A stretch of 64,000 nt of DNA from CANNDT01 sp945876205. Lineage in GTDB: Bacteria; Acidobacteriota; Vicinamibacteria; Vicinamibacterales; UBA2999. The notes beneath the pieces were generated by a model. That model was not told where the DNA came from. It saw only the letters and a list, made by a program, of their open reading frames with translations, and did no database searches. The stretch spans positions 1-64,000 of the forward strand of contig CANNDT010000001.1 in assembly GCA_947503365.1 (NCBI GenBank), given 5' to 3'. The position numbers were made by a program, and so were the translations under genes. Below are positions 23,145 to 32,297 of the stretch, one piece after another (position 1 is the first letter of the stretch; each line of letters opens with the position of its first letter).

Positions 23145-24335
23145 TCAGGCGTTGAGCAGCACGCCAAGCTCGTGGCCAACCTTGCGAAAGCAGTCGAGCG
23201 CGAACACGAGCTCTTCGCGCGTGTGCGTGGCGGTGACGATGGTGCGGACGCGGGCGCGGTCGCGCGCCACGGTGGGAAAGCCGATCCCCTGCGCGAAGAC
23301 GCCCTCCTCGAACAGGCGATCCGACAGCTTCATCGCCAGCGCGGCATCGCCGACGATGACCGGCGTGATCGGGCTCTCGCTCGGTCCGATATCAAACCCG
23401 AGCTCCTTGAGACCATTCTTGAAGAACCGGGTGTTCTCCCACAACCGGTCGATCAGCTCCGGTTCGTTCTCGAGGACCTCGATCGCGGCCAGGCAGGTTG
23501 CGGCAACTGCCGGGGGATGCGACGTCGAAAACAGGAATGGCCGGGCGCGGTGATGGAGGAAGTCGATCAACGCGCGCGACCCCGCCACGTAGCCGCCGAG
23601 CGCACCGATCGCCTTCGACAAGGTACCAACCTGGACGTCGACGCGTCCGTGCAGCCCGAAGTGATCCACGGTGCCGCGGCCGTTCTTTCCAAACACCCCG
23701 CTCGCGTGCGCATCGTCGACCATCATGATGCAGCCCTTCTCGTCCGCGAGGTCGCAGAGCGCAGGCAGGGCGCCGAGGTCGCCGTCCATGCTGAAGACGC
23801 CATCGGTGATGATCAGCGTGCGCTGGCCGCGAGGCAACCCTTCGACGATCGTCCGCGCGGCCGCGGCGTCGCGATGCGGAAAGACCTTGATCGTCGCGCG
23901 GCTGAGGCGCGCCCCGTCGATGATGCTCGCGTGATTGAGCTCGTCGGAGACGATCACGTCTTCGCGTCCGAGGATCGACGACACGGTGCCGGCGTTCGCG
24001 GTGAACCCGCTCTGGAACACGACCGCCGCTTCGGTGTGCTTGAACTCGGCCAGCTTCTGCTCGAGCGCCATGTGGATGTCCATGGTGCCGGCGATGGTGC
24101 GCACCGATCCGGAGCCGACGCCGAACCGGCGCGTCGCCTCGATCGCCTTCTCACGAAGCACCGGGTGCGTGGTGAGGCCGAGATAGTTGTTCGAGGAAAG
24201 ATTGACGACCGAGCGGTGATCGACGGACGTGCGCGCCGCCTGCTCTCCATCGAGCACGCGCAGGCGCCGGAAGAGGCCCTGCGCGCGAAGGGAATTCAGC
24301 TCGTCGGCGAGGAATCCGAGGGGATCCTGGCGCAT
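23145..24335 (-). CDS. kbl: 2-amino-3-ketobutyrate CoA ligase / glycine C-acetyltransferase-like
   Basis: 396 residues, full length for the alpha-oxoamine synthase family of PLP enzymes. Signatures: NLSSNNYLGLTTHP (~45-58), GSGSVRTIAGT, DELNHASIIDGARLS, MVDDAHASGVFGKNGRG and the PLP-lysine segment GTLSKAIGALGGYVAG (~237-252). The DEAH-like pocket residues support a Kbl-type reaction (acetyl-CoA and glycine to or from 2-amino-3-ketobutyrate) in threonine breakdown. Close relatives include BioF and serine palmitoyltransferase; no bio genes or tdh are adjacent, so specificity is not certain. A TATACT box ends 6 bases before the ATG. Confidence 0.82.
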   Translation of the reverse strand: MRQDPLGFLADELNSLRAQGLFRRLRVLDGEQAARTSVDHRSVVNLSSNNYLGLTTHPVLREKAIEATRRFGVGSGSVRTIAGTMDIHMALEQKLAEFKHTEAAVVFQSGFTANAGTVSSILGREDVIVSDELNHASIIDGARLSRATIKVFPHRDAAAARTIVEGLPRGQRTLIITDGVFSMDGDLGALPALCDLADEKGCIMMVDDAHASGVFGKNGRGTVDHFGLHGRVDVQVGTLSKAIGALGGYVAGSRALIDFLHHRARPFLFSTSHPPAVAATCLAAIEVLENEPELIDRLWENTRFFKNGLKELGFDIGPSESPITPVIVGDAALAMKLSDRLFEEGVFAQGIGFPTVARDRARVRTIVTATHTREELVFALDCFRKVGHELGVLLNA

Positions 24336-24341
24336 TGCGCC

Positions 24342-24347
24342 AGTATA
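24342..24347 (-). promoter_or_regulatory. Candidate -10 box TATACT for kbl
   Basis: TATACT on the minus strand lies 6 bases before the kbl ATG (24335), leaving no room for a Shine-Dalgarno; transcription would start at or next to the start codon. The box is at the edge of the tandem repeat that follows. Confidence 0.45.
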
Positions 24348-24435
24348 TCTACAACAACACGACGGGCCTGCATATCTACAACAACACGACGGGCCGCAGG
24401 CTACATCAACACGACGGGCCGCAGGCTACATCAAC
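24345..24435. repeat. Tandem repeat of 25-27 bp units at the 3' end of the DUF5658 gene
   Basis: About 3.5 copies: 24345-24371, 24372-24397, 24398-24422, and a partial at 24423-24435 that merges into the gene end. Each contains CTACA(A/T)CAAC, which on the minus strand is GTTGATGTAG or GTTGTTGTAG, a copy of the last codons and stop of the gene. The array apparently arose by slippage of the gene terminus. Confidence 0.8.
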
Positions 24436-24797
24436 AGGATCGCCACCCAGGGGACGATCGCGACCGCCAGGTAGAAACCCGCCAGCAACGCAACGGCCGC
24501 GTGAATTTCACGCAAATGCAGGCAGACGCCGAGTGCACCCGCGACACTCTTGGCGCCCACGAGCGCGGTGCCGTGTCCAAACGACGCCATCAGACCAGCA
24601 ATCAGCGGGTTCGCTTCAACGGCAAGGCCGTAGGTGCTGACACCGACGTAGGTGAAGATGCCGTCAAGAATCTGCGCCAGCAGGAAGACGACAATGGCCA
24701 CATCGCCAAGAAGCGATCGGCGGAGTCGCAGGTTCCACTTTTTCGGCAGCGGGTTGCCGAAAACTGAGCCGGGGTCTAAGTACGCCGCTTGTGCCAT
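24426..24797 (-). CDS. DUF5658-type small membrane protein
   Basis: 123 residues with three or four hydrophobic helices. The first carries VVFLLAQILDGIFTYVGV, followed by AVEANPLIAGLM, which is the D-x-x-x-T...EANP signature of DUF5658 membrane proteins. Later helices are ALGVCLHLREIHAAVALLAG and VAIVPWVAILLM. Function unknown. The stop TAG (24426-24428) lies inside the tandem repeat; the penultimate codons are duplicated downstream. The N-terminal ~28 residues are hydrophilic and cytosolic. Confidence 0.65.
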   Translation of the reverse strand: MAQAAYLDPGSVFGNPLPKKWNLRLRRSLLGDVAIVVFLLAQILDGIFTYVGVSTYGLAVEANPLIAGLMASFGHGTALVGAKSVAGALGVCLHLREIHAAVALLAGFYLAVAIVPWVAILLM

Positions 24798-24836
24798 ACG
24801 TCCCTGATAGAGACAACGGCAACTGGCGTACCACCT

Positions 24837-26783
24837 TTAGCGCGGCACCGTCAGCAGCACGTCCGTGCCGTTCCGGAACACTTCCCTGGCGCCAAGCCGG
24901 CGCAACCACGCGGAGGTATCCGTGCCTTCCGTGTCCAGGAACGCGCCCTCGTGGACAATCGCATGCGTCGCGCCCCCCTGGCGCAGCGCGTCGAGTGACA
25001 ACTCCGGATGGCGGGGCAGCTCGCTCAGTGCAAACGTCAGGCGGCCGTAACTCAACGGAAAGACACCGCTGTACCCATTCAGGATCGGGCGGTGATGGAC
25101 GATTGAGTAATACATCGCGCGCAGATCGAAGTCGGGATAGCCGAGCGGTAGTTCGACCAGGACGCTGTCGGCGGGCAGCCGCGCGGCTTCCTTGTAGATG
25201 GCGGGCGCACGGGCTGGGCGATAGAGACGGGCCTCGGGCAGGTTGTATCGCCTCGTCTCGCCCATGCCGTTCACAGTAAAGGGCAGGCTCGTCGCCTCGG
25301 CGAGAAACGCAAGCGCACAGGCGGCGAGGAGGAATCGTCCCCAGCGGCGCGTGGCGAACCATGCGGCGCCGTACCCCGCCAGCACCGAGAGCATCAACGC
25401 CACAATCATCGCGAAGCGCGCCGGCACGCGAAGCCCGCCAAATCCAGGCACGTATTCGTAGAGCAACAGGTACGGCGACGCCAGATCCAGAGGACGCCCT
25501 AACGCGGCCGGTGACGGTCCAAGTGAGAGCCACCACGCAGCAACGAGCGCGCACACGAAGAATCCGCGAGACTTCATGAAAGCCGCGGCGCGCGCGCGAG
25601 CGTCCGGCGACAACAGCAGCACCAGCCCAAGCAGGATGGCCGCACGCAGCAGCAACTGGCTGACGTTGCCAAGACGCACCTCGAAGAGCCAGAAGTCAAT
25701 GGTGACGCGGCGCATGACGATGGCGATGACGGCGCCGGTCGCATGGAGCACGGCAAGAGCCGCAAGCGTCGTGACCAACCATCGTGGGGCGGGCCCCGCC
25801 TTCGCCGTTTCGCGGCTTCGGCGCGGCGAGCCTGGGTTTCCCCACAACACGATGCCGGCGAGCGCCAGCAGCAGCGGCACCGCCCCGGGAAACAACTCGC
25901 CTTCGGCCTTGGGGTACGCGTGCACCAGCCGGCCCCAGATACGCTGCTCGGAGAAGGCGGTGGCGTACGAGTAGACGTCCGCGGAGAAGCGCGACACCTC
26001 GGCAATCGTGCGCGCTCCCCACACTTCATTGCGAAGTGCCGCGTAAGGGAGGAGGAAAGGCGCCGTAACCACCGCCACCAGGGCGCCGGCCCCGCACAAC
26101 ATCATCCAGGTGCGTCGATCGCGGAGCAGGCCGCGCCGCCAGACCTCCCACAGCGCATAGATCGCGGCAAACGGAGAAAAGAAGAGCAGGTAGTAGCCGC
26201 ACGAGAGGTTCTGCACCACGAGCGCGACGGATGCCCATGCGAGAGGCTGGACTCGCCGCGTTTCGAAATAGCGCGTGAGACCGTAGAAGACGAACGGCAT
26301 CCACTGCGCGGACAACACTTGCATGTGAGACGACTGCGCCACGCGGTACGGCGCGAAGGCGAAGACCAGCCCGGCGATGAAACCAGCGAGCGCGTTGCCG
26401 GTCAGCTCACGCACGAGAAGATACATGCCCAGACCGGAGAGGACGAACGTCGAGAGGAAGGCGAGGTTGTAACAGAGGATCGGGTTCCCGGTGACCAGGT
26501 AGACCGGAAAAATCTGAAGGGCTTGCGGAATCAGGTGCTCGGAATACGCCAGCGTCAGCGGCGCCGGATAGAAGATGTTGGCGTCGAAGAAAGTGGCGAG
26601 GCGCGAGAAATCGCCGCCCAGGATCGCGCGGAATTGCTCGCAGTCCCACGCCAGGATCCACGTGACCAGCACGGAATCCCCCAGATCCCAGGCGATGTCA
26701 CGCCCGAGACCGAGGGCGAGCGGCCAGGTCGCGGCGATCGTGATGACGATGTACGCGGCCAGCGCGTGGGAGGCGCGCTGCAT
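24837..26783 (-). CDS. Polytopic membrane protein, GT-C-glycosyltransferase-like
   Basis: 648 residues from the ATG at 26783, which overlaps the upstream stop (TGATG). About 12 hydrophobic helices spread over the first ~480 residues, with an extracytoplasmic early loop of the GT-C type (AWDLGDSVLVTWILAWDCEQ, then FYPAPLTLAYSEH). A soluble C-terminal ~150 residues follow (LPADSVLVELPLGYP, FPLSYGRLTFALSEL). The pattern suggests a lipid-linked sugar transferase or YfhO-like protein, but I see no decisive motif; the substrate is unknown. Coupling to the transporter gene upstream suggests a membrane-function operon. Confidence 0.7.
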   Translation of the reverse strand: MQRASHALAAYIVITIAATWPLALGLGRDIAWDLGDSVLVTWILAWDCEQFRAILGGDFSRLATFFDANIFYPAPLTLAYSEHLIPQALQIFPVYLVTGNPILCYNLAFLSTFVLSGLGMYLLVRELTGNALAGFIAGLVFAFAPYRVAQSSHMQVLSAQWMPFVFYGLTRYFETRRVQPLAWASVALVVQNLSCGYYLLFFSPFAAIYALWEVWRRGLLRDRRTWMMLCGAGALVAVVTAPFLLPYAALRNEVWGARTIAEVSRFSADVYSYATAFSEQRIWGRLVHAYPKAEGELFPGAVPLLLALAGIVLWGNPGSPRRSRETAKAGPAPRWLVTTLAALAVLHATGAVIAIVMRRVTIDFWLFEVRLGNVSQLLLRAAILLGLVLLLSPDARARAAAFMKSRGFFVCALVAAWWLSLGPSPAALGRPLDLASPYLLLYEYVPGFGGLRVPARFAMIVALMLSVLAGYGAAWFATRRWGRFLLAACALAFLAEATSLPFTVNGMGETRRYNLPEARLYRPARAPAIYKEAARLPADSVLVELPLGYPDFDLRAMYYSIVHHRPILNGYSGVFPLSYGRLTFALSELPRHPELSLDALRQGGATHAIVHEGAFLDTEGTDTSAWLRRLGAREVFRNGTDVLLTVPR

Positions 26784-27828
26784 CAGTCGGTCGAGGAGGC
26801 GTCCGGCACGGCCTCTTCGAACAGCACCTGGAGGATCGCGGCCGTCGGGATCGCGAGAATCGCGCCGACAATGCCGAGCAGCGATCCGCCGAACAGCAAC
26901 GCGATGATCACGAAGCTCGCGTTGAGGCCGACCTGCCGCGACATCATCTTCGGCACGAGCACGTAATTCTCGAGCTGTTGCTGCACGAAGAAGAACACCG
27001 CCACGCCCAGCGCCATCGTCGGCGACACCGTGAAGGCCACGGCGACCGCCGGCACGGCCGAGAGGATCGGGCCGACGATCGGGATGAGCTCGCCGATACT
27101 GGCAATTAGCGCCAGCACGTAGAAGTACGGCACCCCGAGAAGAACAATCCGATCGCGGCGCTCGTGCCGATGATCCCGCCAAGCAGGAGCTGCCCACCGA
27201 GCCACGCGCTGACCTTGTGTGAGACCTGGAGCGACGCCTCTTCAACGCGTGCCCGCTCGCGCCGCGGAAACATGCAGACAAACGAGCTGACGATCGCGTT
27301 GGACTCGAGCAGCAGGTAAAACGCCAGGATGAGAATCGTGATGACGCCGAACACGCCGCCAACCAGTCCCCAGACCGCGGAGACGATGGTGCCGACCGCG
27401 TCGGTGCCGCCCCCGGGCGCTTGCTGAACGGCCTCACGGAACGACAGTTCGCGGCTGAGCAAGCCGCGATCGATCAGCCACTGTTGCGCCTGGTGCAGCA
27501 TGTCGGGAAACGCTGCCCAGAGGCCGCGCGCCTGTTCCACCAGCGGCGGGATGATGAGCAACCCGACACCAACAAGCACGCCAATGAAGCACGCGTAGAT
27601 GATGAGAATCGCGGCCCATCGCGGCATTGGCTTCGATCTACCAGGCAGCTTCCTTCGCTCGAGGGACGCTGTCAGTGGTGACAGCCCAATCGCGACCAGC
27701 GCGCTGACGTAGACCAGAAGGATGGCGTCGCGCGTGAGGTAGAGCGCCCAGACAACGGCAACCGTCACCGTCAGGCCGACGAGAGCGTAGCGAATGAGCG
27801 CCCGCGGCGTGTCGGTTCGTGTCGTCAC
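26783..27828 (-). pseudogene. AI-2E family transporter, frameshifted
   Basis: Two overlapping reading frames together give one AI-2E/TqsA-type permease. The first (27828 to ~27140) has the N-terminal helices, the ESNAIV region and ends AAIGLFF. The second (from ~27140 to 26783) resumes with LLGVPYFYVLALIASIGELI and IVGPILSAVPAV, ending with IPTAAILQVLFEE. A single missing base near 27137-27146 (a TTCTTCTC-type stretch on the minus strand) would restore GLF-LLGVPYFY. Either the gene is newly broken or the sequence has a one-base error; both halves keep protein-like codons, so decay, if real, is recent. The family moves signals or solutes across the inner membrane. Confidence 0.8.
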
Positions 27829-27837
27829 GAGTGACGG

Positions 27838-29073
27838 TTATCGATGATCCCGCTGCAGGTAGTCGCGCGTAAATGCCCCGATGTCCGCATAGATCGACTC
27901 CAGCTCCTTCGGGTTCGCGAGAAAGACGATGCGGAAGGTGCCGCGCTCGGGGGCCACACCAAAACCCGAGCCATAGACACAGAGAATGCCGGTCTCGCGC
28001 AGCAACGCGAGCACGTAATCTTCATCCGTGCGTCCCGGCGGAAGTGACACCGCCGGCATGGCGTAGAAGGCCGCTCGCGGGGCGACGCAGCTGATTCCCG
28101 GGATCGCGTTGAGCGACTCGGTGGTGATCCGCGCGCGCTCGGCGAGCGCCGCCCGGAATGCGACCTGGTGCGACCGGTCGCCGTTCAACGCCGCCGCGAC
28201 GGCGTATTGCATCGGTCCGGGGCTGCACAGCCGGCCGTCGGCAAGCTTTCTCATCGCCGCGAGTGCGTCGTCGAGCCGCGGCGTGGCAGAGACGGTCAGC
28301 CATCCCGTGCGCCAGCCGGGCGCGAGGTAGGCCTTGGAGAGACTCGACAGAGAAATGATCGGCGCGTCGGGATCAATCGTCCCGAGCAGCGGCACCGGAC
28401 CGTCGAAGCCGAGCTCACCGTAGACCTCGTCGGCGACGATCGTGAGGTTATGTTCTTCAGCGAGCGCCAGCATCGCGCGGCGCACGGGCGGCGGATAGAC
28501 GGCACCCGTGGGATTGTTCGGATCGATGATCACCAGCACGCGCGTCCTGGGCGTGATCAGGCTCCGAAGGTGCTCGATGTCGGGTTGCCACTCGCGATCC
28601 GGATCGGTGCGGTAGTACCTCGGCTGTGCGTTGATCTTCGCCATGACCGCCGTGTAGAGCGGATAGGTCGGCGACGGCACGAGCACTTCATCGCCTTCGT
28701 CGACGAGCGCGTTGAGCGCGAGATCGATCGCCTCGGATGTGCCGGTGGTAATGAGGACGCGTTCGGCCGTCATCGCCACGCCACGCGAGCGGTAGTCAGC
28801 AGCCACGGCCTCGCGCGCCTCCGGAATTCCGGCGGACGGGAGATATCCGTTATGGCCGTCGCGCATCGCGCGCGTGGCGGCTTCGACGAGATGAAGCGGC
28901 GTCTGGAAGCCGAACGCGACCGGGTCGCCGATATTGAGGTACCGGACGCGCATGCCGCGGGCCTCGACCGCCTTGGCCTCCGTGACGATGTTGCGGATGG
29001 CGTAGGAGAAGCGGTTGACGCGGGCAGCCACCGGGATCGGACGCGCGGTCCTGGACGTCGGCATTTTCCTCAT
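27838..29073 (-). CDS. Class I/II aminotransferase (AlaA-like)
   Basis: 411 residues, fold-type I PLP enzyme. Seen: YLNIGDPVAFGFQTP, GYLPSAGIPEARE, GTSEAIDLAL, the PLP Asn segment DPNNPTGAVYP, ADEVYGELGFDG, the Schiff-base Lys segment SSLSKAYLAPGWRTGW (~235-250) and an Arg near FRIVFLANP that would bind the carboxylate. It resembles alanine/glutamate aminotransferases such as AlaA. An alternative start at 29064 follows TAAGAT by 7 bases. Substrate not certain. It lies 9 bases from the transporter start, so possibly the same transcript. Confidence 0.85.
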   Translation of the reverse strand: MRKMPTSRTARPIPVAARVNRFSYAIRNIVTEAKAVEARGMRVRYLNIGDPVAFGFQTPLHLVEAATRAMRDGHNGYLPSAGIPEAREAVAADYRSRGVAMTAERVLITTGTSEAIDLALNALVDEGDEVLVPSPTYPLYTAVMAKINAQPRYYRTDPDREWQPDIEHLRSLITPRTRVLVIIDPNNPTGAVYPPPVRRAMLALAEEHNLTIVADEVYGELGFDGPVPLLGTIDPDAPIISLSSLSKAYLAPGWRTGWLTVSATPRLDDALAAMRKLADGRLCSPGPMQYAVAAALNGDRSHQVAFRAALAERARITTESLNAIPGISCVAPRAAFYAMPAVSLPPGRTDEDYVLALLRETGILCVYGSGFGVAPERGTFRIVFLANPKELESIYADIGAFTRDYLQRDHR

Positions 29074-29227
29074 CTTACACGTCGGCGCGAGCGCGCTGGT
29101 CTTACATAGCTCTACTGTAAATCATGTAATACTTACACTACGCTGGACGGCTTGGTTCGCCCAATCAACAATGGATCCCCATAAATCATTGATATTCTTA
29201 TGATGAACGTCTGGCAAGGCCATTGAA

Positions 29228-30193
29228 GTGATCCCCGGCGTGAAGCGGCGTAGGTTAGCTCCCCTCGTGCTGACCGCGATCTTCCTCGCGGAGACGATTT
29301 CTGTGGCCAGCGCCCAGGAGGGGGAATCTCAGATCACCTTTCGTGCGGCCGTTGAGGTCGTCACCGTCAGTGCCGCCGTGCGCGACGGCCGCGGCCGCGT
29401 CATCCGCGATCTCAAGAAATCAGATTTCCAGGTGATCGACAGCGGCGCGCCCATCGAAATCCGTGACTTTTATGCAGGCGACTCGCCGCTCAGCCTCGCG
29501 GTGCTGCTCGATATCAGCGGCAGCATGGCCGTCGGGGGCAACATGGACCGCGCCCGCCACGCCGTCAACATCGCGATCGGCAACCTGCGGCCCGGCGGCG
29601 ACGAAGCCGCTCTCTTCACGTTCGATTCAAAGCTGGAAGAAGTCGTCTCGTTCACGACCGATCTCGATCGCGTCCGCCGCCTGAGCCTCGAGGGCAAGCC
29701 GTGGGGGATGACATCGCTGTTTGACGCGATCGGCGCGGCGGCGAAGGCCGTCGCCGAACGCGGCAACCATCATCGCGCACTCCTCGTGATCACTGACGGC
29801 GTCGACACCGGCAGCCGAATGACGGCTCCGGAGGTTTCGGGCATCGCCAGCTCGATCGACGTTCCCGTCTACCTGCTCACCGTCGTCAATCCAGCCGATC
29901 ATCCTGGCGGCGAGTTCGCCGTCATTCAAACCGACGGCGCAGCCGCGTCGGTTGCCACGCTCGCCGATCTCTCGCGATGGACCGGCGGCGACATGCGGGT
30001 GGCCAGTGAGCCCATCCACACCATCGAGGCCTTGCAGGATCTGTTTTTGGAATTGCGACATCAATACCTCATCACCTTCGAGCCCGGGACGCGCCCTGGC
30101 TGGCACCCGCTCGAAATTCGCACGCGGAAGAAAAACCTGATCGTTCATGCGCGGAGCGGCTACATCTCGGGTCCGGCGCGATCGAGTAATTAA
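29228..30193 (+). CDS. Secreted VWFA-related (TIGR03436-type) protein
   Basis: 321 residues with a GTG start and a signal peptide (RLAPLVLTAIFLAETISVASAQ). A pre-VWA beta segment (VEVVTVSAAVRDGRGRVI, LKKSDFQVIDSGAPIEI) leads to a von Willebrand A domain at ~88-270 with the MIDAS DISGS motif (~95-99) and a later TDG. A beta-strand tail follows (HQYLITFEPG, GWHPLEIRTR, ARSGYISG). This matches the Acidobacterial VWFA-related family; the MIDAS metal implies protein or ligand binding outside the cytoplasm. A second, diverged copy lies at 59947-60999. The leader 29100-29225 is A/T-rich, with TTACAT and ATGTAA in inverted orientation. Confidence 0.85.
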   Translation: MIPGVKRRRLAPLVLTAIFLAETISVASAQEGESQITFRAAVEVVTVSAAVRDGRGRVIRDLKKSDFQVIDSGAPIEIRDFYAGDSPLSLAVLLDISGSMAVGGNMDRARHAVNIAIGNLRPGGDEAALFTFDSKLEEVVSFTTDLDRVRRLSLEGKPWGMTSLFDAIGAAAKAVAERGNHHRALLVITDGVDTGSRMTAPEVSGIASSIDVPVYLLTVVNPADHPGGEFAVIQTDGAAASVATLADLSRWTGGDMRVASEPIHTIEALQDLFLELRHQYLITFEPGTRPGWHPLEIRTRKKNLIVHARSGYISGPARSSN

Positions 30194-30225
30194 ACGTTAC
30201 GGCAATCACGTTGGAGGAGTACACC

Positions 30226-30921
30226 ATGCGGAAGAGTCTATTCACGGCGTCAGTCCTGGCGCTTGCGGTCGCGGTCGCCCCGGCGTGCGCCACGAAGAAG
30301 TTCGTGCGTACGGAAGTGGGCAACGTCAATTCAAAGGTCGATACGGTCAGCGGAACCGTCGAGAAGGCGCAGGAGCGCATCGGACAGAACGAGGCGCGCA
30401 TCGGCTCGGTCGATCAGAAGGCCGAAGCGGCTGGCAAGGCAGCCGCGGAGGCGCGCGGCGCCGCCGGTCAGGCGCAGACGGCTGCTGATGCGGCCAACGC
30501 CAACGCGAGGGCCGTCGGTACGCGCGTGGACGCCGTTGCCGCGGACGTCGCAGCCACCCGGAAGCTGGTCTACGAAGTGACGCTCAGCGAAGATCAGGGC
30601 AACTTCAGGTTCGGCCAGACGGTGCTTCCGGATGAAGCGAAGATGCGCCTCGACCAGGTCGTCACGTCACTCAAGACCGACCCCAAGCTCGTCTACATCG
30701 AGATCGAAGGCCACACCGATAACGTCGGCGGCAAGGAGCTCAACGAAAAGCTCGGTATGGAGCGCGCCGAATCCGTGAAGCGGTACCTCTATGAGCAGCA
30801 CCAGATTCCGCTGCACAAGATCAACGTGATCAGCTACGGCGAAGACAAGCCGGTTGCGCCGAACAACACCCGCGCGGGCCGCGCGCAGAACCGTCGTGTC
30901 GTCGTCAAGGTGCTTTCGTAA
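30226..30921 (+). CDS. OmpA/Pal-like peptidoglycan-binding lipoprotein
   Basis: 231 residues from the ATG at 30226; GGAGG sits 8 bases upstream. A lipoprotein-type signal (FTASVLALAVAVAPAC, cysteine near residue 21) anchors it to the membrane. A coiled-coil/Ala-rich linker spans ~30-120 (VSGTVEKAQERIGQNEARIG and AAEARGAAGQAQTAADAANA). The C-terminal OmpA domain at ~125-230 shows IEIEGHTDNVGGKELNEKLG, then ERAESVKRYL, INVISYGEDKP and the final GRAQNRRVVV, all typical of diaminopimelate binding. It tethers the outer membrane to peptidoglycan. The gap of ~30 bases to the VWA gene suggests one transcript. Confidence 0.9.
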   Translation: MRKSLFTASVLALAVAVAPACATKKFVRTEVGNVNSKVDTVSGTVEKAQERIGQNEARIGSVDQKAEAAGKAAAEARGAAGQAQTAADAANANARAVGTRVDAVAADVAATRKLVYEVTLSEDQGNFRFGQTVLPDEAKMRLDQVVTSLKTDPKLVYIEIEGHTDNVGGKELNEKLGMERAESVKRYLYEQHQIPLHKINVISYGEDKPVAPNNTRAGRAQNRRVVVKVLS

Positions 30922-30929
30922 GACGTCGA

Positions 30930-31610
30930 TTACCGGAGGGCGCGGAGATCGCTCCGCGCCCTCACGATTTCTTTCCCCGCCTCGCTCACAATCACCTCGT
31001 ACACTCCATTGCGGTCCAGCAGTCGCGCGTCGAATCGCGCGGCGAGTGTGCCGCCTTGCACCGGCTCGCTCTGCCGCGGCACTGCCGGAGCGGCGGGAAA
31101 TGGCAGCGGCAAGCCAGCCACGCGCGCGCCGTAGCGGGGAAACCGTTCGATGTTGCGCGGCTCAATCGGCTGCGTCCCTCCACGGCCGGTCAGTGCGAGC
31201 CTGACGTCGTATTGAGGCACCCCGATGTAGGTGTTCTGCGGGTGAAAGGTCAGCTCGACGAAAAACTCCACTTGCTCGGGCGCGGCGGCGAGGATGTCGA
31301 GCGCCTCACGCTGACTGAGCGAGCGGTTGCCGTTGCGGGCGCGCGTCTCCGCTTCCACCTCGATCCGGCGGAACGGCGTGATCACCTCGATGTAGTCAAC
31401 CGGGGCCCGGCCGACCGGGATGCGGTAGGCCTGGTGAAACCGCACGCGCAGCGATTCGATGCGCGACTGGCCAATTGCCATCGCTTCCTCGATCGATCGA
31501 CGGTCGAGCGTGGCGTCGTACGCGAAGACAGCGGTCGCGGTGAGCACCGCGGCGAGAAAAAAGCGGCCCGTTTGCGCCACGGGAGGGATCGTAGCGCAGA
31601 CGGGCCGCAC
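30930..31610 (-). CDS. Secreted protein of unknown function
   Basis: 226 residues. A signal-like segment (GRFFLAAVLTATAVFAYDA) lies near residues 15-32, after which the mature protein begins with ATLDRRSIEEAMAIGQ. The rest is mixed alpha/beta: PVDYIEVITPFRRIEVEAET, FFVELTFHPQNTYIGVPQYD and a Pro-rich stretch near 160-175, ending with GVYEVIVSEAGKEIV. I do not recognise the family. It is convergent with the OmpA gene, 8 bases apart, and divergent from nothing nearby; the neighbouring CHRD gene is on the same strand upstream. Confidence 0.6.
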   Translation of the reverse strand: MRPVCATIPPVAQTGRFFLAAVLTATAVFAYDATLDRRSIEEAMAIGQSRIESLRVRFHQAYRIPVGRAPVDYIEVITPFRRIEVEAETRARNGNRSLSQREALDILAAAPEQVEFFVELTFHPQNTYIGVPQYDVRLALTGRGGTQPIEPRNIERFPRYGARVAGLPLPFPAAPAVPRQSEPVQGGTLAARFDARLLDRNGVYEVIVSEAGKEIVRARSDLRALR

Positions 31611-31651
31611 GGCGGGCTTGCTGGCCGCGCCGGAGCTTCAGCGTGGCGAGC

Positions 31652-32152
31652 CTACGGCGTGGTGGCGAGGCTGAGCTGTCCGCGAATCTCGCCGCCCGGG
31701 TTGGCGCTGGTGTGGACGTTGGCATAGGCGTTGCCGGCCACCATCGCCTGGATCATGTCATCGATGGTGTTGATGCCCTGCGCTGCGCGCGGCACGAGAC
31801 TCGACGCACCCAGGCGGAACGTCATCGTGAAGTCACCGGTCCTGCCGGCGATCGACGAGGGGAAGTTGAGCACCACCGGGCCACCGCCGCCCTTTGGACC
31901 GACGTGGAAATGACCGGCCGTCGTCGGTGACGTCGCCGGGATGTTGAAAACCCGCAAGGTGACCGAAATCTCGCGGGCTTCGGTGTCCACACTCGCTTCG
32001 ACCGTTCCGACGGCACCGGTCACGACGACGGCCGGCGTTTCTTCGCCGCCGCTCAATGTGCCTTTCAGGGTGACCACTTGGGCGGATACGGGTGCGGATA
32101 GCAGCAGGGAGAAGGCGGCGACGCCGACACAACTCCCGAAAATCGTTCTCAT
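31652..32152 (-). CDS. CHRD-domain secreted protein
   Basis: 166 residues from the ATG at 32152, preceded by AAGGAG at a good distance. A signal peptide (GVAAFSLLLSAPVSAQ) leads to a CHRD domain filling the mature protein: VTLKGTLSGGEETPAV, TAGHFHVGPKGGGGPVV and AYANVHTSANPGGEIRGQL, the His-rich signatures of this family (chordin-like fold, extracellular). The conserved GHFH and the NVHT-x-x-x-PGGEIRGQ end are intact. Function of bacterial CHRD proteins is poorly known. An upstream in-frame ATG at 32218 would place the signal internally and is rejected. Confidence 0.88.
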   Translation of the reverse strand: MRTIFGSCVGVAAFSLLLSAPVSAQVVTLKGTLSGGEETPAVVVTGAVGTVEASVDTEAREISVTLRVFNIPATSPTTAGHFHVGPKGGGGPVVLNFPSSIAGRTGDFTMTFRLGASSLVPRAAQGINTIDDMIQAMVAGNAYANVHTSANPGGEIRGQLSLATTP

Positions 32153-32297
32153 CGTGGTTATCTCCTTGGTCGAGGGATAGAGGCGCGGAAGGCGCAGCAG
32201 GAAGCAGACCAATGCCACCCGCGAGTAGGATCAACGGGATACGGTCGATTCCGCCTGGATCGACTTACGGACGGCGAAAGGTCTTTCGCGGTGTGAC

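Noticed and set aside
26784..27437. Long N-terminal extension of the GT-C-like protein
   Set aside because: It overlaps the AI-2E gene in another frame and is Arg/Ser/Ala-rich; the natural start is at 26783.
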